From Arthrobacter sp. GMC3 (GTDB lineage: Bacteria > Actinomycetota > Actinomycetes > Actinomycetales > Micrococcaceae): a stretch of 64,000 nucleotides of DNA. This document shows positions 35,818 to 44,654 of the stretch, one piece after another. The translations under genes and the position numbers were made by a program. Each line of letters opens with the position of its first letter. The first letter of the stretch is position 1. Location: contig NZ_PJIO01000007.1 in assembly GCF_002929305.1 (NCBI RefSeq), positions 124,001-188,000 of the forward strand, in the 5' to 3' direction. The notes beneath the pieces are model-generated. The model was not told the DNA's origin. It ran no database searches and worked only from the letters and a program-made list of their open reading frames with translations.

Positions 35818-37062
35818 ATGACTTCCCTCGAAAACACCCCCAGCCCCGTAGCGCCAGCCACCAAGACACGTCCTGCCCGCCGTCCGGCCCAGGTCATGCC
35901 TGCCACCGAGGGCTGGAAGCAGGCCAAGGATCCGGGAGGACGCCCGCTGCTGCAGTTCAAGTCTCCGCGCGTTTCGCAGCCGCCGGTGCACCTGGCCGAC
36001 ATGACGCTGCCCGAGCGTGAGGCGAAGTTCAAGGAGATGGGTCTGCCGGCATTCCGCGCCAAGCAGCTCTCCGTGCACTACTTCCAGCACTACACTACCG
36101 ATCCCGAGCTGATGAGCGACCTCCCCAAGGACCGCCGCGCCGAGATTGTGGACACCATGTTCCCGAAGCTGCTGACCGAGGTCAAGCGCCTCACTACGGA
36201 TAACGGCGACACCATCAAGTTCCTGTGGCGCCTCTTTGACGGCTCCCTGGTGGAGTCGGTGCTCATGCGTTACACGGGCCGTGTGACCCTGTGCGTGTCC
36301 AGCCAGTGTGGCTGCGGCATGAACTGCCCGTTCTGTGCCACCGGCCAGGCCGGGCTGACCCGCAACATGTCCACCGCGGAGATCCTTGACCAGATTGTCC
36401 AGGCCAACCGGGTCATCGCCGAGGGCGGGCTGGGCCACCTGCGCCGCGACGGCGGGCACGACGCCGAGCGCGTCACCAACATTGTCTTCATGGGCATGGG
36501 GGAGCCGCTGGCCAACTACAAGCGCGTCATGAACGCCGTGCACCGCATGGTGGCCGAGGGTCCCGAGGGCCTGGGCATGTCCGCCCGTGGCATCACGGTC
36601 TCCACCGTGGGCCTGGTCCCGGCCATCAACAAGCTGGCCGAAGAGGGCCTGGGCATCACGTTCGCGCTGTCCCTGCACGCCCCGGATGACGAGCTGCGCG
36701 ATGAGCTCATTCCGGTCAATGACAAGTGGAAAGTTGATGACGCCCTGGATGCGGCCTACAACTACTACAAGGTCACCGGCCGCCGCGTGTCGATCGAGTA
36801 CGCGCTGATCAAGGACATGAACGACCACCCGTGGCGTGCCGACCTGCTGGCCAAGAAGCTCAACCAGCGCGGACGCGGCTGGGTGCACGTGAACCCGATC
36901 CCGCTGAACCCGACCCCCGGCTCCATCTGGACCTCCTCCGAGCCGGAAGTCATGCAGGAGTTCATTGACCGCCTGATCGAAGCCGGTGTGCCCACCACGT
37001 TGCGCGACACCCGCGGCAAGGAAATCGACGGCGCGTGCGGCCAGCTCGCTGCGGCCGAGTAG
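35818..37062 (+). CDS. rlmN: Dual-specificity 23S rRNA A2503 / tRNA A37 C2-methyltransferase
   Basis: A 414-residue radical SAM enzyme. The iron-sulfur motif Cys166-x3-Cys170-x2-Cys173 (CGMNCPFC) is present, and near the C-terminus the RGKEIDGACGQL segment carries the methyl-accepting cysteine. MGMGEPLANY and SIEYALIKDMNDH are conserved. Two ATGs, 35809 and 35818, are in frame; GGTGGAG at 35801-35807 fits the second better. The N-terminal 50 residues are an unconserved tail. Confidence 0.95.
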   Translation: MTSLENTPSPVAPATKTRPARRPAQVMPATEGWKQAKDPGGRPLLQFKSPRVSQPPVHLADMTLPEREAKFKEMGLPAFRAKQLSVHYFQHYTTDPELMSDLPKDRRAEIVDTMFPKLLTEVKRLTTDNGDTIKFLWRLFDGSLVESVLMRYTGRVTLCVSSQCGCGMNCPFCATGQAGLTRNMSTAEILDQIVQANRVIAEGGLGHLRRDGGHDAERVTNIVFMGMGEPLANYKRVMNAVHRMVAEGPEGLGMSARGITVSTVGLVPAINKLAEEGLGITFALSLHAPDDELRDELIPVNDKWKVDDALDAAYNYYKVTGRRVSIEYALIKDMNDHPWRADLLAKKLNQRGRGWVHVNPIPLNPTPGSIWTSSEPEVMQEFIDRLIEAGVPTTLRDTRGKEIDGACGQLAAAE

Positions 37063-37076
37063 GACAAAACTAGAGG

Positions 37077-37106
37077 ACGACGCCGGAACTTAGGTTCCGG
37101 CGTCGT
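37077..37106 (+). terminator. Terminator after rlmN
   Basis: A perfect 13-bp stem, arms 37077-37089 (ACGACGCCGGAAC) and 37094-37106, loop TTAG, followed by TCTTGGTTT. It lies between convergent genes. Confidence 0.9.
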
Positions 37107-37123
37107 TCTTGGTTTAAGCGGGG

Positions 37124-37774
37124 CTAGAGTCCGGTGACCACGTAGGCGGTGGTGGAACCCGGTTCAATCTCCGTCCGCCCGGCGTCCTGAATGACGGGTC
37201 CGGTGGCGCGGCGGGCGCCCTTGCGGAAATCCTTCGCGGAGGCATGCGTGATTCCCACGGGGAACCCCGCCGCAGCCCACGCCTCTGTGGCGTCCGATCC
37301 GGCCTCGAGCAGCCAGGCGAAGAGTGCGTGGGCGGCCTGGGCGGCGGCCTTGCCCGTGGACATTTCCAAGGAACTGTTGAGAACAATCGTCAGCGGCGCA
37401 GGCGGGAGGGGTTCGCCTGCGGGCAGCTGGGTGCCTGAAACTTGGAGCTTGGCCAGCAACTTCGGCAATTCCTGCGCGGGCATGGGTGGCAGTCCAATGG
37501 CGCTGCCCTCACCCACGGTGGCCAACACGTGATCGGGAAACGCGGCCAGAACCTTGGCGAACATTTTGGCGTCGGCGCGTCGCACGGACTTGGCAAACGC
37601 ACCCGCAGCCCATTGATGCCAATCGGGATTTTCGGGTTCCCGCATGAAAGCCTGCACCGAAGCCAAGGCAGCGGCCGCGATCCCGTGGTCGGCGCCAGCC
37701 GGTTCCTCCCTGTCCACCAGCAAAATGATTGGCTGAACAAGTTCTACGGGGTCGTTTTGGGTAATTTCACTCAC
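37124..37774 (-). CDS. PTH2-like peptidyl-tRNA hydrolase family protein
   Basis: A 216-residue protein. The C-terminal half resembles PTH2: NSSLEMSTGKAAAQAAHALFAWLLEAG and later GITHASAKDF. PTH2 enzymes free tRNA from stalled peptidyl-tRNA. The N-terminal half (about residues 1-95) is unassigned. Bacterial PTH2-like paralogues exist beside the essential Pth, so the in vivo role is not certain. Confidence 0.7.
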   Translation of the reverse strand: MSEITQNDPVELVQPIILLVDREEPAGADHGIAAAALASVQAFMREPENPDWHQWAAGAFAKSVRRADAKMFAKVLAAFPDHVLATVGEGSAIGLPPMPAQELPKLLAKLQVSGTQLPAGEPLPPAPLTIVLNSSLEMSTGKAAAQAAHALFAWLLEAGSDATEAWAAAGFPVGITHASAKDFRKGARRATGPVIQDAGRTEIEPGSTTAYVVTGL

Positions 37775-37849
37775 GGCACAAGCCTATGTGGCTTGCAGGT
37801 GGCAAGGTTACAGTAAGGGCAAAGCCGCTAGGCCTGCGACAGGAAGAAG

Positions 37850-38584
37850 ATGTGGACCACCATGACTGAAACCATCCTCGATTGGAAAGCCGCCGGCGCG
37901 CTGCTGATAGACCTCGACGGCGTACTGACCCCCACCGCGGTGGTGCACGAACAGGCGTGGCAGCAGCTCTTTGACGGGTATCTGGCAGAAACCGGACACC
38001 CGGGCTACCGCGCAAGCGACTACTTCGATTTCATCGACGGCAAGCCCCGCTTTGACGGTGTGCGTGACTTCCTGGCCTCGCGCGGAATCACGCTCCCGGA
38101 GGGCCCGCTCGACGACGACCCCGCCCATCTGAGCGTCCACGGCCTGGGCAACAAGAAAAACCTGGTGTTCAACACCATTGTGAAAACAACCGGCGTGCAG
38201 CCATACCCCGGCTCGGTGCGCTTCGTGGAGGCGGCGCAGGCGCACGGGCTCAAGCTCGCCGTCGTCTCCTCCAGCCGAAACGCCCCAGCCGTTCTGGCCG
38301 CGGCAGGCCTGCAAGACTACTTCCCCGTGGTGGTGGACGGGGAAGTAGCCGCCGCCGCCGGACTGCCGGGCAAGCCGGACCATGACACCTTCACCTACGC
38401 TGCGGGGCTGCTCGGCGTCCCCACCGGCGATTGCATAGTGGTGGAGGACGCGGTTTCCGGCGTCCAAGCCGGCAGTGCAGGGGACTTTCAGGCGGTTATT
38501 GGGGTTGATCGGGGCGCAGGCCGGCAAACGCTGCTCGACGCCGGGGCCACCGTGGTGGTCAACGACCTCGACGAGCTTCTCTAG
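37850..38584 (+). CDS. HAD-family hydrolase, beta-phosphoglucomutase-like
   Basis: A 244-residue HAD subfamily IA protein. Catalytic motif I is LIDLDGVLTPT (nucleophile Asp, then Asp+2). Motif II is VVSSSRNAP, and motif IV is VVEDAVSGVQAG. The start may be 37850 or ATG 37862. It is followed 44 nt on by a GH65 phosphorylase; this pairing is common, with the phosphorylase releasing beta-glucose-1-phosphate and the mutase making glucose-6-phosphate. Confidence 0.9.
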   Translation: MWTTMTETILDWKAAGALLIDLDGVLTPTAVVHEQAWQQLFDGYLAETGHPGYRASDYFDFIDGKPRFDGVRDFLASRGITLPEGPLDDDPAHLSVHGLGNKKNLVFNTIVKTTGVQPYPGSVRFVEAAQAHGLKLAVVSSSRNAPAVLAAAGLQDYFPVVVDGEVAAAAGLPGKPDHDTFTYAAGLLGVPTGDCIVVEDAVSGVQAGSAGDFQAVIGVDRGAGRQTLLDAGATVVVNDLDELL

Positions 38585-38628
38585 CCAAGCTCCCCACAAG
38601 AATTGACGACGACAAAGGAGCAACGCCC

Positions 38629-40995
38629 GTGGCATTGATCAACTCGGACCGGCTACGTTTTCCGTGCGAGCCGTGGCAGCTTGTGGAGACCTCCCATGAA
38701 GCCGACGACGACGGCACCCTGGAAACGTTGATGGCCCTGGGTAACGGGCACCTTGGCATCAGGGGCAGTCATTCATTCGGCGGCGACGGGGTCCTGCCGG
38801 GGACGTTCATCAACGGCTTCCACGAAATTTGGGACATCAAACACGCAGAAAATGCCTATGGCTTTGCGCGCACCGGCCAACGGATCGTGTACGTGCCCGA
38901 CGCCGCCAACTTCACCGTGAGCATCGACGGCGAGATGCTCTCACTGGCCGATTCAACCGTCCTCGACTACCGGCGCAGCGTGGACTTTTCAACCGGCATC
39001 TACCGGTGCGCCGTGACCTGGGCTGCCCGTTCCGGCGCCACCGTCACTACCGTGGTGCGCCGTGCGGTGGGCTTTGAATCACGCGGTTCGCTGGGAATCG
39101 AGCTAGCCATCACCGCCGACCGGGAGGTGTACGCGGATGTCAGGAGCGACATCGTCAACCGGCAGGACAAGCCTGTGGAAGACCAGTCCGCCCACGACCC
39201 GCGCCGCGCGGGACGCCATGCAGACCGGATCCTGCTGCCCTTGCACCTCCACGGGGTCGACGGGTCGCTTGAACTTGCCTGGGAAACCGCGGCGTCCCGA
39301 CAGGGCGTCGCCATGGCCGTGGAGCATACGATCAATACCGACCAGCAGCCCTTTGAAACGGTGGTCGGTCAGGACGAATCGACAGTTCGCTATGTTCTGG
39401 GTCTCGGGGCCGGTGAGAAGTTTGTGCTCCACAAGAGCGTCAGCTATGCCACCGCCGGGACGTCGGCGGCACCGGACCGTGGAGAAACCCTGGCGGCAGA
39501 GGCCCAGGCGGCGCTTATCAGTGTGGACGCCATCTTTGCTCAAAGCGTTGCGCACTACGCCAACTATTGGGCCACGGCCGACATTGTGGTGGGTGGGGAG
39601 CCCGAACTGCAGCAGGCCATTCGATGGAACCTGTTTGTTCTGTCGCAGGCCACGGCGCGGGCCGGGGTTTCCGGAATACCGGCCAAGGGTGTCAGCGGCT
39701 CGGGCTATGAGGGCCACTATTTTTGGGATCAGGAAATTTACCTGCTGCCGTACCTGACGTACACCAATCCGACCGCCGCACGGCAAGTCCTGGAATCCCG
39801 GCACAGGATGCTGCCGGCCGCGCGCCGTCGCGCCACCGAGCTCAGTGTGGACGGCGCCCTGTTCGCCTGGCGCACCATCAACGGGCTCGAAGCCAGCGCC
39901 TACTATGCCGCCGGCACCGCGCAGTTCCACATCAACGCGGCCATCGCCTTTGCCGCGAAAAGGTATGAATGGGCCACCGGGGACGCTGCGTTCCGGCAGG
40001 ACATGGGGGCGGAGCTGTTCATTGAAACGGCACGCATGTGGGTTTCCCTGGGGTTCTTTGGCAAGGATGGAATGTTCCACATTCACGGTGTGACCGGCCC
40101 CGACGAGTACACGGCAGTGGTCAACGACAACCTCTACACCAACGTCATGGCCCGCTTCAATCTGCGGGCGGCAGCCGAGGTTGAGGGCTACCCCGGCGTC
40201 ACCGACACGGAACGGCTGGTGTGGAAGCAGGCCGCTGACAGGATGTCCGTGCCCTACGACGCCCACCTCCAGGTGCACAGCCAGGACAACGACTTTATGA
40301 CCCTCGAACCCTGGGACTGGTCCACCCCGCGGTCCAAATACCCCCTTTTGCTGCACTTCCATCCACTGGTGATCTACCGCCACCAGGTACTTAAACAGGC
40401 CGACGCCGTACTGGCCATGTTCTTGCAGTGGCAGGACTTTACGGCGGAGGAAAAGCAGCGCGCCTTCGATTTCTATGACCCCATCACCACCGGGGATTCC
40501 ACCTTGTCCGCCTGTGTCCAAGGGATCATGGCCGCCGAGCTCGGGTACAGTCACACGGCCCTCAATCACTTCACCGACGCCCTGTTCATCGATCTGGACA
40601 ACTCCCACGGCAACACCATCGACGGCGTCCACATCGCCTCCACGGGCGGAATCTGGAGCTCGCTGGTCTGCGGTTTTGCCGGGATGCGCGACCAGGGGCA
40701 GCACCTGTTCTTCGACCCGCGCCTGCCCGCCAGCTGGTCTTCGCTGACCTTCAAACTCTCCGTCCGGGGGGTCTTGCTGGACGTTGAGCTGCGCCCCGAT
40801 GCCATCAGTTTCACCCTGCCTGCAACCTACGACGGCGTCGCCCGGGCCGTGAACGTGCGAGGGACTTTGGTGGAGCTTCCCGTGGGAGAAAAGACCACGG
40901 TGGCCCTGGCCCCCGTTCCGGCCCCGACGCCGTCGATCTTCCCCAGTTCCTTCCCCACAGCCGGCTTCCCGGTCATCGGCAAGGGGCTGTCATGA
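38629..40995 (+). CDS. Glycoside hydrolase family 65 disaccharide phosphorylase
   Basis: A 788-residue GH65 protein. The N-terminal beta-sandwich is followed by an (alpha/alpha)6 barrel in which Glu493 of TGPDEYTAVVNDN is the expected general acid. The upstream segment GSGYEGHYFWDQEIYLLPYL forms part of the active site. Members phosphorolyse alpha-linked disaccharides such as maltose, trehalose, kojibiose or nigerose; the substrate cannot be fixed by eye. GTG start with AAAGGAG about 8 nt before. Its stop overlaps the next ATG. Confidence 0.9.
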   Translation: MALINSDRLRFPCEPWQLVETSHEADDDGTLETLMALGNGHLGIRGSHSFGGDGVLPGTFINGFHEIWDIKHAENAYGFARTGQRIVYVPDAANFTVSIDGEMLSLADSTVLDYRRSVDFSTGIYRCAVTWAARSGATVTTVVRRAVGFESRGSLGIELAITADREVYADVRSDIVNRQDKPVEDQSAHDPRRAGRHADRILLPLHLHGVDGSLELAWETAASRQGVAMAVEHTINTDQQPFETVVGQDESTVRYVLGLGAGEKFVLHKSVSYATAGTSAAPDRGETLAAEAQAALISVDAIFAQSVAHYANYWATADIVVGGEPELQQAIRWNLFVLSQATARAGVSGIPAKGVSGSGYEGHYFWDQEIYLLPYLTYTNPTAARQVLESRHRMLPAARRRATELSVDGALFAWRTINGLEASAYYAAGTAQFHINAAIAFAAKRYEWATGDAAFRQDMGAELFIETARMWVSLGFFGKDGMFHIHGVTGPDEYTAVVNDNLYTNVMARFNLRAAAEVEGYPGVTDTERLVWKQAADRMSVPYDAHLQVHSQDNDFMTLEPWDWSTPRSKYPLLLHFHPLVIYRHQVLKQADAVLAMFLQWQDFTAEEKQRAFDFYDPITTGDSTLSACVQGIMAAELGYSHTALNHFTDALFIDLDNSHGNTIDGVHIASTGGIWSSLVCGFAGMRDQGQHLFFDPRLPASWSSLTFKLSVRGVLLDVELRPDAISFTLPATYDGVARAVNVRGTLVELPVGEKTTVALAPVPAPTPSIFPSSFPTAGFPVIGKGLS

Positions 40996-42224
40996 GCCAG
41001 CCGCTTCCCGTTGCCTCACGGGCGCAGGTCCCGCCGTTTGCCGTCATGGATATCCTGGCACGTGTGGCAGAGCTGCGGGCCGCCGGACGCTCCGTGATTT
41101 CACTGTGCGCGGGGGAGCCCGGGAGCGGCGCGCCGTCTGGTGTTTCTGCGGCGGCTGCGGGCATCCACGCAGCCGGGACTCCTTTGACGTATACGCCCGC
41201 GCTGGGCATCGTGGAGCTCCGGGAGGCCATTGCCGGGCACTACAAGCGCTGGTACTCCTTGGATATTGACGCTAAGAACGTGGCGGTGACGACGGGGTCC
41301 TCGGGAGCCTTCCTCTTGACGTTCCTTTCGGCATTCAACGCCGGGGACAAGGTGGCGCTGGCCCGGCCCGGTTACCCTGCGTACAAGAATATTCTCCGGG
41401 CTCTCGGGGTTGAGGTGATAGAAATTGAGGCCGGGGCCGGCACCCGCTTCCAGCCCACGCCGTCGGCGCTGGATGCGGCGGTGCGTGAGCACGGTCCCCT
41501 GGCGGGGCTGATGCTCGCCTCTCCCGCCAACCCCACCGGAACCATGGTCTCCCGCGATGAGCTGGGTGAGCTCACTCAATGGTGCGCCAACCATTCGGTT
41601 CGCCTGATCAGCGACGAGATTTACCACGGCATCACCTATGCCTCGCCTGATACGCCCGATTTTCGCGGCACGTGCGCGTGGGAACTGGACCGCAGCGCCG
41701 TGGTGATCTCCAGCTTCTCCAAGTATTGGGGCATGACAGGGTGGCGGCTGGGTTGGGCGATCGTGCCCGATGAGCTGATCGAGGTGGTGGACGCACTCGC
41801 CTCAAATGTGGCCCTTTGCCCGCCGGCACCCGCACAATGGGCGGCTGTAGCGGCCTTCAGCGAGGACTCCTACGCGCAGGCGGATGCGTCTGTGGCCGAA
41901 TTCTCCCGAACCCGCGACTACCTTCTGGCCAATGTGGGCCGCCTGGGCTGGGCGGACGTGGCCCCGGCAGATGGCGCCTTCTACCTCTACGCCAGCCTGG
42001 GCCCGGCCATGGACGGCTTTGCCGACTCCGCTGACTACTGTTCCGCGTTGCTCGAGTCAGCCGGGGTGGCAGTGGTTCCCGGCCTCGACTTTGACACCGT
42101 GGGCGGGCGGCACACCGTCAGGCTGAGTTTCGCGGCAGGGTACGACGCCGTTCGGGAGGGGCTGGAGAGGATCGTCGCCTTCCAGGACACCCGGGCTAGC
42201 CAACGCCGCGCGGCGGCGGTTTAA
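40992..42224 (+). CDS. Class I/II PLP-dependent aminotransferase
   Basis: A 410-residue fold-type I aminotransferase. PLP-binding Lys244 is in SSFSKYWGMTGWRLGW; SPANPTGTM and the C-terminal RLSFA arginine are also visible. The ATG overlaps the GH65 stop by 4 nt, so it is translationally coupled to a carbohydrate enzyme, an unexpected partner. The substrate is unknown. Its end overlaps the convergent thioesterase by 4 nt. Confidence 0.88.
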   Translation: MSQPLPVASRAQVPPFAVMDILARVAELRAAGRSVISLCAGEPGSGAPSGVSAAAAGIHAAGTPLTYTPALGIVELREAIAGHYKRWYSLDIDAKNVAVTTGSSGAFLLTFLSAFNAGDKVALARPGYPAYKNILRALGVEVIEIEAGAGTRFQPTPSALDAAVREHGPLAGLMLASPANPTGTMVSRDELGELTQWCANHSVRLISDEIYHGITYASPDTPDFRGTCAWELDRSAVVISSFSKYWGMTGWRLGWAIVPDELIEVVDALASNVALCPPAPAQWAAVAAFSEDSYAQADASVAEFSRTRDYLLANVGRLGWADVAPADGAFYLYASLGPAMDGFADSADYCSALLESAGVAVVPGLDFDTVGGRHTVRLSFAAGYDAVREGLERIVAFQDTRASQRRAAAV

Positions 42225-42655
42225 TCCTGGGGTTCGAAGTGACCCAAGTGCTGGCGGGGAACCCTGTCCCTGTCATAGGTGATGGCGTCATAGCCGTGGG
42301 CCGCCGGCTTGCCATCCTCCCCAAGGTTTACAAACACGATCTTTTCGATGGTCAAGATGGACTCACGGGTGAACATGTTGCGAACTTCGGCGCGCATCGT
42401 CAAGGAGGTGCGGCCAAAATGGGTGGCCGTCAGGCCCATCTCGATCAGATCGCCCTGGCGGGCAGAGGAGACAAAATTGATCTCCGACATGTACTTGGTG
42501 ACCGCCAAGCCATTGCCGAGCTGAACGATCGCGTAAATGGCGGCCTCTTCATCGATCCAACGCAGCAAGCTGCCGCCGAATAGCGTGCCGTTGGCATTCA
42601 GGTCTTCGGGGCGGACCCATTTGCGGGTGTGAAAAGTAATATCGCCATTGCTCAT
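42221..42655 (-). CDS. Acyl-CoA thioesterase, hotdog fold (YciA-like)
   Basis: A 144-residue hotdog protein with the signature PEDLNANGTLFGGSLLRWIDEEAAIYA and INFVSSARQGDLIEMG. It hydrolyses acyl-CoA esters. Chain-length preference unknown. Monocistronic by layout. Confidence 0.88.
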   Translation of the reverse strand: MSNGDITFHTRKWVRPEDLNANGTLFGGSLLRWIDEEAAIYAIVQLGNGLAVTKYMSEINFVSSARQGDLIEMGLTATHFGRTSLTMRAEVRNMFTRESILTIEKIVFVNLGEDGKPAAHGYDAITYDRDRVPRQHLGHFEPQD

Positions 42656-42752
42656 GGTTCGAATTTACCCGCGATCGGGGCCTGGTTGAGCCTAAATGTC
42701 CCCAAAGACACACCATGGTTTGCGCCACAAAGCCGTAGCGCTGCCCCGAGGA

Positions 42753-43586
42753 TCAATGCCACAGGAGGCCAACAGCCGCGCCGACTTCACGCGCCTGAGC
42801 CCGGCCCGCAACGGCAGAAGCGGCACGGAACGCCGGGTCCAAGGCATTCTTACCCATTGCCTGTTTTGCCTTTGCATCGGGTGTGAGCAGGAGGGTTTGG
42901 ACCTCCGGACCCAAAGCGGCCAGCTGGGCGGCCACCGACCAGCGCTTGCGGAGCGACAATGTGGTTGGTGCCAGGACAAGAACCACATCGCAACCGGCAG
43001 CGAGGTCGGTATTAGTCCCGGACAAGGTGCCGCCGTCGATGTACCGGCGGTCTCCAATTGTCACAGGCGGCCACACGGTGGGAACGGCACAGCTGGCGGC
43101 AACGGCGTCGATCATGGAAACGCCGCTCTCCTGATCGAAGACCCGCCGCTCTCCGGTCGCGGCGTCGAGTGCCGTGAACAACAATCCTGGGCGCGGCCAG
43201 TTGTCAGCGCCCACCCGCTCCGCAATGACGGCACGCCTGACTGATTCGGGAACTGTGCTGGCGTTCAAGGCCGATCTGCCGATCATGCGCGCTATTGATT
43301 CATCGCCAAGCGGCAAAAGTTGGGGTCCGAGCAACCGCACTATATTGGTGAAACCAATCGCGGCGGAAATTTCTTTGCCGCCTTCGGCGATTTGCACCGC
43401 GTAGTTCTCTTCGGCCGACGACTTCCCGACCATTGCTGCGGCGACGCTGGAGCCGGCAGAGGTGCCGACGATGCGTTCGGCTTCGCGCAGGTGTATTCCC
43501 TGCTCGGCTAGTCCGGCAATCAATCCGGTCTCCCAGCCGATACCGGTGACTCCGCCGCCACCGAGGACAAGGGCTCTGTTACTCAT
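42753..43586 (-). CDS. Patatin-like phospholipase
   Basis: A 277-residue patatin. The oxyanion stretch LVLGGGGVTGIGWETGLI, nucleophile motif GTSAGS and the Asp of YIDGGTLSG form the Ser-Asp dyad. No signal peptide. It probably hydrolyses membrane lipids or acyl esters; the lipid substrate is unknown. Confidence 0.9.
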   Translation of the reverse strand: MSNRALVLGGGGVTGIGWETGLIAGLAEQGIHLREAERIVGTSAGSSVAAAMVGKSSAEENYAVQIAEGGKEISAAIGFTNIVRLLGPQLLPLGDESIARMIGRSALNASTVPESVRRAVIAERVGADNWPRPGLLFTALDAATGERRVFDQESGVSMIDAVAASCAVPTVWPPVTIGDRRYIDGGTLSGTNTDLAAGCDVVLVLAPTTLSLRKRWSVAAQLAALGPEVQTLLLTPDAKAKQAMGKNALDPAFRAASAVAGRAQAREVGAAVGLLWH

Positions 43587-43726
43587 TGGTCTCCTAGGAC
43601 TGGACTGGCCTCATCCTAGCCCGTTCGACGCAATGGCCGCGGACAACCGCCGGTGCCGTAGTTTGTTTCCTACAGACGGGCCCAGACTTCATTTGTGGGC
43701 CCACAAACACGTTGGGGGCAGCTTAG

Positions 43727-44551
43727 ATGGAAACAAGCATCGAGGAGTACAGTTCGCAGGGTCCGCAGGTAGCTGGAGACCTCCTACAGCGGATTCCCGG
43801 GCAGTCGGTGATGGCCGAATTGCTGCGCTCGCAGGGCCTTGTGCCGCCGCGCAGATTCCTGGGACGCCTTTTTGGTGCCAGCCCGCTGACAGCCGAAACC
43901 GAACCCTGGTACAAGGGCGCTTTAGGGGAAATTGAGGTGGCCCGGATACTGACCGGGCTGGGGCCGGACTACACGGTATTGCATGCTGTTCCGGTGGGGA
44001 CCGGCGACGCCGATATTGACCATGTAGTGATTGGTCCGGCGGGGGTATTTACGCTGAACACCAAACGCCATTCAGGGAAGAACGTATCGGTCTCTGGCGG
44101 CACCTTCATGGTCAACGGCGCCAAACAGCCTCACATCCGCAACTCCGTCTTTGAGGCAAAGCGCTCGGCAAAGATCCTCACCCGGGCCATGGGTCACCCG
44201 GTGGCAGTGACGGCGATGATCGTGGTGGTGGACCCTTCGAAGCTGACAATCAAGACGAAGCACGACACCGTGATTGCGCTGGAAAGCGGGGAACTCCTGC
44301 GCTGGTTCAAGAGGCGTCCGGCAACCCTTGCACCGGACGAGTTGGCCGCGCTCCTTGAGCAGGCAAGGCGTCCCGAACTATGGCACCAGAGTCCGAGCAA
44401 TGACGGGGACCGGCAGGGGCTGATGTCCCGGTTTGCGGAGCTTCATCAAACGGTTCGGCGTGCAAGTGCCCGGAAGGCGGTGTGGGGCTTTGCCGGGATG
44501 ACCGTCATGGCGGCGAGCTTGATTCTCGGCAGCCTGGCACTTACCCGTTAG
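43727..44551 (+). CDS. NERD-domain protein with C-terminal membrane anchor
   Basis: A 274-residue protein. The NERD domain (about residues 60-180) opens with WYKGALGEIEVARIL and has DADIDHVVIGPAGVFTLNTK, the acidic and Lys positions of a PD-(D/E)xK-like nuclease core. A single hydrophobic helix ends the protein (VWGFAGMTVMAASLILGSLAL), so it probably faces the cytoplasm from the membrane. Nuclease activity is only presumed for the family. Confidence 0.85.
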   Translation: METSIEEYSSQGPQVAGDLLQRIPGQSVMAELLRSQGLVPPRRFLGRLFGASPLTAETEPWYKGALGEIEVARILTGLGPDYTVLHAVPVGTGDADIDHVVIGPAGVFTLNTKRHSGKNVSVSGGTFMVNGAKQPHIRNSVFEAKRSAKILTRAMGHPVAVTAMIVVVDPSKLTIKTKHDTVIALESGELLRWFKRRPATLAPDELAALLEQARRPELWHQSPSNDGDRQGLMSRFAELHQTVRRASARKAVWGFAGMTVMAASLILGSLALTR

Positions 44552-44587
44552 CAGGGCGCCGATCGGGGTGCCGCCGTCGTTCTTAAA

Positions 44588-44650
44588 CGTCGAGCGGGGA
44601 GTAGTTGTTGATGTTGGGTGAAAACATCAACAACTACTCCCCGCTCGACG
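44588..44650. terminator. 28-bp perfect palindrome between convergent genes (bidirectional terminator; repeat copy B)
   Basis: The arms 44588-44615 and 44623-44650 are exact reverse complements, loop GGGTGAA. The core GGGGAGTAGTTGTTGATGTT is identical to copy A at 17676-17732, with 23 nt of left arm shared. It lies between the NERD gene and purB. Confidence 0.88.
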
Positions 44651-44654
44651 GGGA

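Noticed and set aside
39103..40704. Open frame of 533 codons antisense to GH65
   Set aside because: The GH65 active-site motifs are on the other strand; this frame lacks a plausible start site and motifs.
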